Positions 1-7,251 of a DNA stretch of 13,229 nucleotides are shown piece by piece. Source of the DNA: CAYQZD01 sp964421875 (GTDB taxonomy: Bacteria; Electryoneota; Tariuqbacteria; Tariuqbacterales; Tariuqbacteraceae); NCBI GenBank assembly GCA_964421875.1, contig CAYQZD010000101.1:1-13229 (forward strand), read 5' to 3'. The notes under the pieces are model-generated. The model was not told where the DNA came from. It saw nothing but the letters and a program-made list of their open reading frames with translations, and did no database searches. Positions within the stretch are counted from its first letter, which is position 1, and every line of letters begins with the position of its first letter. A program made the translations under genes and the position numbers.

Positions 1-83
1 CCTACACCTCTATCTGTAAACTAAGATAATAAAGCGAAAATTGATTTGGGAAACATCCCCTGAAAAGAATTGCGAGTGAGAAT

Positions 84-161
84 TGTCATTCCTGCGCAAG
101 CAGGAATCCATCTTCTTGTATTTGTATGAGATACTGGACTCCCGCTTTTGCGGGAGTGACA
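84..161. repeat. Composite inverted-repeat element, MITE-like
   Basis: Two 27-bp arms (84-110 and 135-161) are inverted copies of each other with 21 of 27 positions matching, separated by 24 bp of A+T-rich sequence. Each arm is itself a small hairpin: CCTGC/GCAGG around GCAA on the left, CTCCCGC/GCGGGAG around TTTT on the right. The outer ends read TGTCA...TGACA. Short elements of this form are scattered in many bacterial genomes. No U-tract follows either hairpin, so a repeat is a better reading than a terminator. No gene is seen in 1-237. Confidence 0.7.
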
Positions 162-219
162 GAACATAGGACAATCTTTTTCAGGAATCGCTATAAAACT
201 TGCAGAGCGGTTTGCGAAG

Positions 220-237
220 CGCCCAAAGTTTTGGGCG
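220..237 (-). terminator. Stem-loop directly after the catabolic operon
   Basis: Immediately after the stop codon of the aldolase-kinase gene (238-240), the minus strand can fold CGCCCAA-AACT-TTGGGCG, a 7-bp stem with a tetraloop. No run of U follows, so it is not a canonical intrinsic terminator. It could mark or protect the 3' end of the operon mRNA. Confidence 0.35.
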
Positions 238-1986
238 TTATCTTTGGATTCTGCCTCCTTTAGCGCCGGAGGCGAGGCGTTCCACCTCTTCGACGGTGAC
301 CAGGTTGAAATCGCCGGGGATGGTCTGTTTGAGGCAGGAAGCGGCGGCGGCGAATTCGAGGGCTTCCCGGTCCGATTTTCCTATTAGCAGGGCGTAGATG
401 AATCCTGAGGCGAAGGAATCCCCGCCCCCTACCCTGTCAATAATGTGGATGAGGTAGCTTTCACTTAGGAGAAATTCGGCTCCGTTATAGAGGCAGGCTG
501 ACGACTGGTTAAGCGAAGCGCTGCGGCTTTGGCGCAGGGTGAGGGCAGTTTTTTGGATGCCGAATTTATCGACAAGGCTCCGGGCGACCTCTTTATAAGC
601 TGAAGGTTCAAGCGCGCCGGATTCGATTTTCGCGCCGGGAGCTTTAATCCCGAAGACGCTGTCGGCGTCCTCTTCGTTGCCAAAACAGATATCGACGTAT
701 TCCATCAGGGGGGTCATAGTTTCCTGCGCTTTTTCTTTCGTCCAGAGCTTTTTCCGGTAGTTGAGGTCAACGCTGACTGTGAGACCGGCTTTTTTCGCGG
801 TTTTCAGGGCTTCCAAGGTAGTGCCGGCGGCGGAGTCGCTGAGGGCGGGGGTGATTCCCGACCAGTGGAACCAGCGCGCGTCATTGAAAATTTCGTCCCA
901 TTCTATCTGTCCCGATTCGATTTCGCTGAAGGCTGAACCAGCGCGGTCGTATATCACTTTTGAGGGCCTTTGAGATGCGCCGGCTTCGAGGAAGTAGATT
1001 CCGAGCCGTTTTCCACGGCGAAGGATGAAGGATGTGTCCACGCCGAAGGCGCTGAGGGCGTTCATGGCGGCGTTCCCGATTTCATTGTCGGGGAGGGCTG
1101 TGATATAGCGTGATTTCAGGCCGTAGTTAGCCAGCGCCGCCGCCACATTGGCTTCCGCGCCGCCGAAGCAGGCTTTGAAGGAGTGCGCTTGGAGAAAGCG
1201 CTGATGATTGGGGGGCGAAAGGCGGAGCATAATTTCTCCGAAGGTGACCACCACGGGCTTGGAGGGGGAAGGTTGCGGGACGAAAATGGGGGGCGCGGTT
1301 TCCTCCTTTTCGGGAACGCGGAGGGCGGATTTCCAGAGTTCGACTTCGTTTCGAGCCTTTTCAGGATTGTCGATTTGCTGAGCGAGGGCGGAGCCGCAAA
1401 AGATTCCGTCCGGGTCTTTACGGGTAAGTTCGCGCAGGTTCCCAGCATCAACGCCTCCGGTATAGACGATTGTGAGTCCCCTGTAGGGTCCTTTCCAGGC
1501 CTGCGCGAGGTCAGCGTTGGATTTCCCTCCGGCGAAGGCGGGGAAGAGCTTGTAAATCCATTGGCAGGGGCGGCGCTCGCGTAACTCATCAAGGGTGAAA
1601 CCGTACAGCGCCGCTTTCCGCGCCAATTGCTTGCCGGCGTCGGATAATCCGCCAGGTATGCACATAACATCCCGCGCGACGCAGGTTTCAACCACAGCGG
1701 TAAGGTAGTCCGGGGAAACGATTCCCGCCGCTCCCGCGGCGATGGCGGCTTCAGCCTGTTGAGGGGTGATTACTGTGCCCGTAAGAAGCAGGGCGTCAGG
1801 GTGTTTTTCGACTATGGCAGCAACGCCCTCCAACGCGGCGGGGGAGCGGAAAGCTATTTCGAGGACAATCCCCAGCGGTTGAAAAATTTCATACGCCTTG
1901 AGACACTGTGAAGGATTGTTCGGGGTGAGCAGGGCTACCAGGCGGTTTTCCTTCATCAAGCTGAAGAGGTCTTGCGATTTGGGCAT
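238..1986 (-). CDS. Fusion of KDPG aldolase and 2-keto-3-deoxygluconate kinase (PfkB family)
   Basis: A 582-aa protein made of two enzymes that catalyse consecutive steps. Residues about 10-220 are an Eda-type KDPG aldolase: the E43/R47 pair in LEIAFRS, the Schiff-base lysine K146 in YKLFPA, and a phosphate-binding TGG at 176-178. A Pro-rich linker (about 225-243) follows. Residues about 245-575 are a PfkB sugar kinase: FGGAEANVAAAL at 274-285, VDLNYR at 406-411, and the catalytic signature DRVGGGDSF at 517-525 with D523 as likely base. Aldolase (about 210 aa) and kinase (about 310 aa) are normally separate, so the length fits a full fusion. Expected reactions: KDG + ATP to KDPG, then cleavage to pyruvate and glyceraldehyde 3-phosphate, in the cytoplasm. 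It is last in the operon, 21 bp after the dehydrogenase. No clear Shine-Dalgarno site precedes this ATG or the in-frame ATG at codon 11. KDG specificity over other keto-deoxy acids is inferred. Confidence 0.9.
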   Translation of the reverse strand: MPKSQDLFSLMKENRLVALLTPNNPSQCLKAYEIFQPLGIVLEIAFRSPAALEGVAAIVEKHPDALLLTGTVITPQQAEAAIAAGAAGIVSPDYLTAVVETCVARDVMCIPGGLSDAGKQLARKAALYGFTLDELRERRPCQWIYKLFPAFAGGKSNADLAQAWKGPYRGLTIVYTGGVDAGNLRELTRKDPDGIFCGSALAQQIDNPEKARNEVELWKSALRVPEKEETAPPIFVPQPSPSKPVVVTFGEIMLRLSPPNHQRFLQAHSFKACFGGAEANVAAALANYGLKSRYITALPDNEIGNAAMNALSAFGVDTSFILRRGKRLGIYFLEAGASQRPSKVIYDRAGSAFSEIESGQIEWDEIFNDARWFHWSGITPALSDSAAGTTLEALKTAKKAGLTVSVDLNYRKKLWTKEKAQETMTPLMEYVDICFGNEEDADSVFGIKAPGAKIESGALEPSAYKEVARSLVDKFGIQKTALTLRQSRSASLNQSSACLYNGAEFLLSESYLIHIIDRVGGGDSFASGFIYALLIGKSDREALEFAAAASCLKQTIPGDFNLVTVEEVERLASGAKGGRIQR

Positions 1987-2007
1987 AGTATTTGTCTGTC
2001 TTTATGT

Positions 2008-2814
2008 TTAAAGCCTTTTCAGGTGGATTCCGCCGCCGGCTTCGATAATGGTTCCGGCGGCATAGGCGAAGTCCCCTCGCGCCAGGGAGGCGGTTACTGC
2101 GGCTACATCCTCCGGAGTTCCCCAGCGGTTTTGGGGGACAAGTCCGCTTTCGATTAGTTTATCGTATTTTTGCTTCACCGGCGCGGTCATATCGGTGTCG
2201 ATGATTCCGGGGCGGATTTCATAGACATTGATTCCGTCCGGGGCGAGGCGGTGGGCGAAGATTTTCGCGGCCATACTGAGCCCGGCTTTGGAGATGCAGT
2301 ATTCGGCGCGGTCGATGGAGGAAACCTCAGCGGAAACAGAGGTGACAAAGACGATCCCGGGCGGAGTCAGGGGGGATTTGGCTAATCCCTTCAACATTGC
2401 GCGGGCGGCGGATTGCGTGAAAAAGAAGGCGGCGCGCAGGTTCACCTCGATGACGTAATCGAAGCTCCTAAGGGTGGTTTTCAGCGCATCGTGGCGCTTT
2501 TCAGGAGCGGTTCCGGCATTGTTAACCAGGAAGTCGATTCCCCCGAAGCGTTCGCAGACCTGGGCGATCAGGCTTTTATGGCGGTCGATATCCCTGATGT
2601 CGGCTTGCAGGGGGAGAAATTCCGCTCCCTTGGCTTCGACTTCCGGGGCGAGACTGTTCAAGCCTTTACGGGCGGCGGTGGATTTCATAGCGCGGGCGAC
2701 GCCGGCGATGTTGAATCCCTCCTCCGCTAGTTTCAGGGCGATGGCTCGGCCGATACCGCGGCTGGCTCCGGTGATAACCGCCGCGGGTTTGCGGATTTTT
2801 TCCGGATTCTTCAT
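2008..2814 (-). CDS. Short-chain dehydrogenase/reductase, FabG-like sugar subgroup
   Basis: A 268-aa classical SDR. Visible motifs are the NAD(P)-binding TGASRGIG (15-22), NNAG (98-101), a catalytic triad S159/Y172/K176 (EYCISKAG) and RPG at 201-203. The stretch EYCISKAGLSMAA, the RPGIIDTDMTAPV region and the ending GGIHLKRL resemble, from memory, the 3-ketoacyl-ACP-reductase-like SDRs found in sugar catabolic clusters. It probably interconverts a keto and hydroxy group on a sugar or sugar acid rather than serving fatty acid synthesis, because it sits between a flavoprotein and the KDG-processing fusion. The ATG overlaps the TGA of the upstream flavoprotein gene (ATGA), indicating translational coupling. 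A GGAGG lies 13 nt before the start, rather far. Substrate and cofactor choice cannot be read from the sequence. Confidence 0.88.
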   Translation of the reverse strand: MKNPEKIRKPAAVITGASRGIGRAIALKLAEEGFNIAGVARAMKSTAARKGLNSLAPEVEAKGAEFLPLQADIRDIDRHKSLIAQVCERFGGIDFLVNNAGTAPEKRHDALKTTLRSFDYVIEVNLRAAFFFTQSAARAMLKGLAKSPLTPPGIVFVTSVSAEVSSIDRAEYCISKAGLSMAAKIFAHRLAPDGINVYEIRPGIIDTDMTAPVKQKYDKLIESGLVPQNRWGTPEDVAAVTASLARGDFAYAAGTIIEAGGGIHLKRL

Positions 2815-4811
2815 TTTACGATATTGTCCTCCCGAAATTCTTTCCAGGTTTTTTCGAACCAGATTTCTTCATCGGGGATGGACCTTATATCGACCCAATT
2901 CTTATCCACCGATGAGTTTTCCTTCAATCTCAGTTCCAGGATTTTCCTGTCAACAAAGGCTTGGGGCGGATTCAGGCTGAATCGACATTCCTCCTCCAGC
3001 CCCGGGCAGGGAAGCTGGCCTTCCGGGTTGGGGACGATGCAGGAGCCTCTGCATTGTCCGCCTCGGTCGAGGTATTCGGTCATAGCTTCAAGATAGAGAA
3101 CGGCGGTCAGGCTGAGATTAAGTAGTTTATATGCGGCAGGCAGGCGCTGCGGCGAGGGGATTTTCAAGTTAGCGGTGAGATTTCGATATAATTCCCACGC
3201 TTCGTTTAGGGCGTGGCGGACTTCAGCGGGCTGGCGAACGATTCCGGCGCAACGGGCGGTTCTTTCCCGGATTTGCCGCAGGGCGGTATCGAGGGTATCG
3301 GAGGACCTTGCGCTTGAGGCAATCATTTTGCGGGCGGCGGTGAAACGGGATTCGACCTGCTCTTTCAGTAGGTCATAGTCTTCCGGCGGGGATTGTCGAT
3401 ATCGCCGGGAAATATAGGTCGCGGCGCGGAGGGCTCCCACCTGCCCTGAATTCAGGGCTGCCCCGCCGGGGCGGTAAACGCCGTGCGTGCCATTTACTTC
3501 CCCGATTGCGAAGAGATGCCTGATATTGGATTCCCACCAGATGTTTCCTTTAAGGCCGCCGTTGTTGTGCTGAGCGCAGACGGCGATTTCGAGGGGATTT
3601 CGGGCGAGGTCTATGCCGCAGTTTTCAAAGACTTCAAGGGCGGGGCGGTTCATCGAGCGCAGGCGTTGAATCGGAGTGTCCTCCAGCGCGCCGGAATTTT
3701 TCAAGTATTCGAAGGCTTCCGGCGGGAGGTTTTTTAGAGAGAAATCTCCGAATTCCGCCGCGCCGGAGGGATTCCGGGAATAATCGAGGAAAACCCGCCT
3801 TCCCTTACCCACAGTCTCCCTGTATGTAAGGAGGTCGATGAGGGAGGAGCCGTAACCGGCGATTTTGCGGACATCGAAGGGCCATTCGTAACCTTTGCGG
3901 AAGATGGCGGCGGAGAGGGTTTTCATATCGGGGAAGTGGTGGTTCAGGAATTCGCGCGGGGTCTTGCCCGCACGGTCGGTGGATAAATAGCGGGGTATGA
4001 CCTGCTGGTAACTTCCGGAGAGGTTCCAGCGGGGATTCAGGGCTGCGATACCGAATTGCGATTCGGTGAGGTTATGTCCGGCGGCGCCGATTTCGAAGGC
4101 GAGCCCGGTGGAACCGGTTTGCGCGGGGGGATAGACCGAATCCCGGTAGATTCCCGCGGGGCCTCCGGTGGCTAAGATGACATTCACCGCGTTGAAGATA
4201 ACGAATCCCAGGTTGGGCGCCTCAAGGCTGTTTTCATCCAGCGCTATGGCGCCGATTACCTGTTTTTCGGCGGCGGTCTCATCAGTGAGTAAAGCGATGA
4301 CAGGGTGGCGGTCGAAAATTGGTATTTTGCGGCGGACGACTTCATCCGCCAGGGCTTGGAACATCAGTTTCGAGGTGAATGGTCCCGCCGATGTCGCCCT
4401 TCCCAGAGGATCGTTATCGGTGCGGTACCCAGTGTAGGCTCCATAAGAGTCGTGCGGGAACGGCGCTCCTAACTCGACAAGCTTGTAGAAGGCCCGGGGC
4501 GAGTTTTGCGCTTCGCAGAGGGCGATGTCGCCGTGCATTGAGCCGCCTCGAAACAGGTCTTCCGCCATTTTGCGGGGGGAATCGGGGAGGTTACCGGCAA
4601 GGGAGAGTTTATAATAGGTCTGCTTGTCGGAGCCGGCGTTGTGGGAAGTTCCCCCTCCCCAGCGTTCGGTGGCGAGGACGAGGTCTTGCACGCCGAAATC
4701 GGTGAGGTAAACCGCGGCTGCCAGAGCCGCAGCGCCGCTCCCGACAATCAGGGTGTTCATCGAGTAGAGCGGGATACGGATACCGTTTATTTCGATTGAG
4801 TTCTTTTTCAA
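2811..4811 (-). CDS. FAD-dependent oxidoreductase of the fumarate reductase/succinate dehydrogenase flavoprotein type
   Basis: A 666-aa protein. The dinucleotide-binding motif VGSGAAALAAA (23-33) opens the FAD domain. SMHGDIALCEAQNSPRAFYK (91-110) and LGAPFPHDSYG (114-124) follow the FrdA/SdhA pattern, and ILATGG at 212-217 is the second FAD contact. GTHGVYRPGGAALNSGQ (441-457) corresponds to the HGxNRLGG region of SdhA and keeps the His and Arg used for substrate there (H443, R447). H57 in TSHNAG lies about where SdhA carries its covalent FAD histidine, but attachment is unproven. Six cysteines near the C-terminus (587, 591, 602, 609 and neighbours) might bind metal. It probably oxidises or reduces a small keto or enol sugar compound using electrons shared with the adjacent flavin enzyme. 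The start is TTG, overlapping the upstream TGA (TTGA), with GAGG 7 nt before it; a weaker alternative is ATG at 4760. Confidence 0.82.
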   Translation of the reverse strand: MKKNSIEINGIRIPLYSMNTLIVGSGAAALAAAVYLTDFGVQDLVLATERWGGGTSHNAGSDKQTYYKLSLAGNLPDSPRKMAEDLFRGGSMHGDIALCEAQNSPRAFYKLVELGAPFPHDSYGAYTGYRTDNDPLGRATSAGPFTSKLMFQALADEVVRRKIPIFDRHPVIALLTDETAAEKQVIGAIALDENSLEAPNLGFVIFNAVNVILATGGPAGIYRDSVYPPAQTGSTGLAFEIGAAGHNLTESQFGIAALNPRWNLSGSYQQVIPRYLSTDRAGKTPREFLNHHFPDMKTLSAAIFRKGYEWPFDVRKIAGYGSSLIDLLTYRETVGKGRRVFLDYSRNPSGAAEFGDFSLKNLPPEAFEYLKNSGALEDTPIQRLRSMNRPALEVFENCGIDLARNPLEIAVCAQHNNGGLKGNIWWESNIRHLFAIGEVNGTHGVYRPGGAALNSGQVGALRAATYISRRYRQSPPEDYDLLKEQVESRFTAARKMIASSARSSDTLDTALRQIRERTARCAGIVRQPAEVRHALNEAWELYRNLTANLKIPSPQRLPAAYKLLNLSLTAVLYLEAMTEYLDRGGQCRGSCIVPNPEGQLPCPGLEEECRFSLNPPQAFVDRKILELRLKENSSVDKNWVDIRSIPDEEIWFEKTWKEFREDNIVK

Positions 4812-6139
4812 TCGGGAACCTCAGCGACAAATTTCTTATAAAGTTCACCGTAGATTTTTTTATCACGGACCACGCACCCGGTGTTGATTCCGCGTTTCAT
4901 CAATTCGGAACAGCGGGAGCAGGTGATACAGCATTTGCGGGGACTCAGGCTCCCCGATTCCATCAAGTCTCGCGGGGCGTCGGGATAGGCGAAGGAACTC
5001 CGGCCCAGCCCGACAAGCGACGCCCCGCCTTTTTCCAGCACTCCGGCGGCGATATAGGGCCAGTAATTACGCAGGTAGGAGTATCCGGTTCCCACCAGGG
5101 GTATTTCGGGAACCTCCGACTGCAGTTCGGCGGCGATATTTATCAGGCGGGCTACGCCCTGCAGGGGGTGTTCGCCGGGGGCTTCCGCGCCGGGAGCGGG
5201 CTGGTCGAAGGGGCGGCTGACGTGGGGGGCGATTCGGGGGATTCCGGCGGTGATGTTGACTAAGCCGCAGCCGGCTTCTTGCAGGCGGCGGAGAAGGATT
5301 TTAGGTTCGGCGAGGTCCGGTTCGGTGAAACCGTCCTCAGCAACGCCGAAACCGTAGGGGTACGGTATTGCGTCATAGGCGCTAATCCTGACTGCGGGGA
5401 CGATATCGAGGATATCGGCGCGGATGCGGCGCACGATATTCAGGAGGAGGCGCATCCGGTTTTCGAGGCTCCCGCCGTAGCGGTTTTCACTACGAGTGCG
5501 CGCGGCTAAGAGTTCGCCCAGAAGGTAGCCGTGGCAAGCCTTAATGTCCACTGCGTCGAAACCGGCTTCTTTGGCTAAAGCGGCGGCGGAGACGAAACTA
5601 TCCGCATAGCGGTCAAGTTCATGGTCGGTGTAAAGGGCGATTTCCTCTCCCGGCGCTTCGAGATGTGGATTGCGGCTGACAGCTTTCCCTGCGGGCTGGC
5701 TGAACCTGCCGGAATGCGTGAGCTGAAGCACAAAGAACGTTTCCGGCGCGACGGTTTCAGCCTGTCGGGCAGCGGCGCGGACGAGTTCGGTGAGCCGTTT
5801 GAAGCTGTCGAGGGTATCCCGGTTCAGGAGGAGCTGTTGGGGATTGGAGCGCCCCTCCGGGACGATTGCGGTGGCTTCGAACCATATCAAGCCGCTGCCG
5901 CCCCGGGCGTAGCGGAGGTAACGGCGTTGGGTGAGTTCTCCGGGGGAGCCGTCAACATTCCCGTCGCAGCCCTCCATCGGCTGCACCGCGAGGTGGTTGG
6001 GGAGGGTTTTACCGCCGATAGCGAAAGGCTGAAAGAGCGGTTCCAGCGACTCGCTGAAGGGGAGGTCGAGGTTCAGGGATTCCGCTTTACGCAGGAGTTC
6101 TTCAGCGGTTTTGAATTTGAACGGTTGACGGCGGGGCAT
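4808..6139 (-). CDS. NADH:flavin oxidoreductase (Old Yellow Enzyme family) with C-terminal iron-sulfur motif
   Basis: A 443-aa FMN-binding TIM barrel. Family signatures are AVQPMEGCDG (51-60), QLTHSGR (139-145), KACHGYLLGELLAARTR (200-216) and NRYGGSLENRMRLL (219-232). Y205 matches the position of the active-site tyrosine of 2,4-dienoyl-CoA reductase. After the barrel comes a cysteine cluster C403/C404/C407/C410, then C422 (C-x2-C-x2-C-x11-C), much like the 4Fe-4S site of dienoyl-CoA reductase and trimethylamine dehydrogenase. The protein ends about 20 residues later, so the FAD/NAD(P)H domain those enzymes carry is absent and electrons must come from a partner. The adjacent flavoprotein, coupled by a 4-bp overlap, is the obvious candidate. 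Family members reduce activated C=C bonds or oxidise the reverse way; the substrate is unknown. ATG start 2 nt after the isomerase stop, with a GGGAGGG upstream. Confidence 0.85.
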   Translation of the reverse strand: MPRRQPFKFKTAEELLRKAESLNLDLPFSESLEPLFQPFAIGGKTLPNHLAVQPMEGCDGNVDGSPGELTQRRYLRYARGGSGLIWFEATAIVPEGRSNPQQLLLNRDTLDSFKRLTELVRAAARQAETVAPETFFVLQLTHSGRFSQPAGKAVSRNPHLEAPGEEIALYTDHELDRYADSFVSAAALAKEAGFDAVDIKACHGYLLGELLAARTRSENRYGGSLENRMRLLLNIVRRIRADILDIVPAVRISAYDAIPYPYGFGVAEDGFTEPDLAEPKILLRRLQEAGCGLVNITAGIPRIAPHVSRPFDQPAPGAEAPGEHPLQGVARLINIAAELQSEVPEIPLVGTGYSYLRNYWPYIAAGVLEKGGASLVGLGRSSFAYPDAPRDLMESGSLSPRKCCITCSRCSELMKRGINTGCVVRDKKIYGELYKKFVAEVPD

Positions 6140-6141
6140 AA

Positions 6142-7146
6142 TTAATCCGACCCTCCCGGTTTGTTCTTTACTATCTCCTTGAGGGCTTCGATATCATTTA
6201 TAATGCGCTGTTCGCAGAGGCGGTGCCAGTCATCGCGCGGGGTTATTTCGCATTCTCCGGAACGAATTTTCTCCATAGTTATCATTGCGAGCCTTAGTAG
6301 TGATGCGAATTCTCCCGTTGTCAATTCCGGGAACTCGGCGAGGAAACGTTGGTCGAAAATGGGGAGTTGGAAACTGCCGCCGTGGTCTTCAACTGACAGA
6401 TTCACTTCACCATCCCGCGCCGTGATGAGGTCGATGATTTCGCTTAATTCCACCACGCCTCCACCAACAGCAGTAGGGAAGGTGGTCAAGCCTGCACTGT
6501 TGAGGGTGAGCGCGCCGTCCTTTATGTGAGTGCTGACAACATAGGGGAGGATTCTTTGGGCGGCTTCGAGGGGATTCTCCAACATAGTCAGCAGGTTCAT
6601 TGTGTCGAGGCAGATACCGAGGTATCCGCCGGGCTGAGCATCGCACATTTCGAAGAGGCGGAGCAGTTCGAAGGTGGTGAATTCGAAGTGGGTTTCAATA
6701 GCCAGCACGACGCCGTAATCCTGCAGCATCGCGCGCTGGGATATAAGGGCGGCGGCGGTTTCGGCCAATAGCGTGCCGGTGGAGGGATTATCCGGATTCC
6801 AGCGCATCAGCCCTCCGGAGCAGGAGCGCACCACTTTCGCCCCTAAGATTTGCGCTTGACGGGCGGTTTGGCGGTTGACTTCAAACAGATCTTTGGAGCG
6901 CCAGGAATCCATATCGCGGGGGATGTGGCTGGCTCCCCCCCATTCCAGGTAGAGGTTGTGGTCTTGGGCGAAGGCGGCGAGGTCTTTGAGATAATTATCG
7001 GAAATCAGTGCTTCGTCTTCCGGGGCGAGGCCTGAGAAGGCGACGCCTTCCGCCCCGTGTTCGAGCGCCCATTTCAGGGTTTCGCGGGGAGACAGCTTCA
7101 GCGGGAGCAGTCCGTAGTTATCGAGGCCGACGCGGAGTTTTTTCAT
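6142..7146 (-). CDS. Sugar phosphate isomerase/epimerase, xylose isomerase-like TIM barrel
   Basis: A 334-aa protein of the AP endonuclease 2/xylose isomerase-like superfamily. The four usual metal ligands are visible at correct spacing: E151 (AIETHF), D181 (CLDTMN), H207 (STHIKD) and E253 (SVEDHG). Members isomerise, epimerise or dehydrate sugars and inositols with a bound divalent cation, in the cytoplasm; IolE, IolI and tagatose 3-epimerase belong here. About 40 residues after the barrel end (about 290-334) form an extra helical tail. It is the first gene of the operon, 2 bp ahead of the flavin oxidoreductase. No strong Shine-Dalgarno site is seen before the ATG. It may open, epimerise or dehydrate the operon's starting sugar; the exact reaction cannot be told. 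Confidence 0.85.
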   Translation of the reverse strand: MKKLRVGLDNYGLLPLKLSPRETLKWALEHGAEGVAFSGLAPEDEALISDNYLKDLAAFAQDHNLYLEWGGASHIPRDMDSWRSKDLFEVNRQTARQAQILGAKVVRSCSGGLMRWNPDNPSTGTLLAETAAALISQRAMLQDYGVVLAIETHFEFTTFELLRLFEMCDAQPGGYLGICLDTMNLLTMLENPLEAAQRILPYVVSTHIKDGALTLNSAGLTTFPTAVGGGVVELSEIIDLITARDGEVNLSVEDHGGSFQLPIFDQRFLAEFPELTTGEFASLLRLAMITMEKIRSGECEITPRDDWHRLCEQRIINDIEALKEIVKNKPGGSD

Positions 7147-7175
7147 CAGAGGGTGTTCCGGATTGGAATCGGATG

Positions 7176-7204
7176 TTTATATTAAAATCAAGTCTGCAAG
7201 TCAG
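7176..7204 (-). promoter_or_regulatory. Candidate sigma70-type promoter of the catabolic operon
   Basis: On the minus strand, CTGACT (7199-7204, 4 of 6 to TTGACA) and TATAAA (7176-7181, 5 of 6 to TATAAT) are 17 bp apart, ending 29 bp before the isomerase ATG. The -35 hexamer lies inside the 8-bp tandem array. A better hexamer, TTGACT, sits one repeat unit further away (7207-7212), at an unsuitable 25-bp spacing. Confidence 0.35.
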
Positions 7205-7225
7205 CAAGTCAACAAGTCTTCAAGT
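7189..7225. repeat. Tandem 8-bp repeat (CAAGTCNN), about 4.6 units
   Basis: Units begin at 7189, 7197, 7205, 7213 and 7221, each CAAGT followed by variable bases (CTG, CAG, CAA, CTT, then AGG). The period is exactly 8 bp. It overlaps the -35 region of the candidate operon promoter and abuts the 28-bp palindrome. Confidence 0.75.
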
Positions 7226-7251
7226 AGGGGCGGTTCGCGAACCGCCCTTAC
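7224..7251. repeat. 28-bp near-perfect palindrome
   Basis: Two 14-bp half-sites, GTAGGGGCGGTTCG and CGAACCGCCCTTAC, are reverse complements except at one base pair, with no spacer. The core GGGCGGTTCGCGAACCGCCC is a perfect 20-bp palindrome. Similar elements are dispersed in intergenic DNA of various bacteria. It could equally be a protein-binding site, as it lies upstream of the operon promoter. Confidence 0.7.

Noticed and set aside
135..161. Intrinsic terminator
   Set aside because: The hairpin CTCCCGC/GCGGGAG has no T-run on either side, and its inverted partner at 84-110 shows it is part of a repeat element.
2008..6139. Bile acid 7-dehydroxylation (bai-like) operon
   Set aside because: OYE, flavoprotein and SDR types are shared, but there is no CoA ligase, CoA transferase or dehydratase, and the flanking isomerase and KDG kinase/aldolase point to sugars.
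4796..6145. Long plus-strand open frames opposite the flavin oxidoreductase and similar ones elsewhere
   Set aside because: They are antisense shadows of G+C-rich genes, with Gly/Val/Phe-rich translations and no domain signatures, while the minus strand carries clear family motifs.
7189..7225. CRISPR array
   Set aside because: Units are only 8 bp with no spacers, and there are no cas genes in the window. The other repeats occur only twice.
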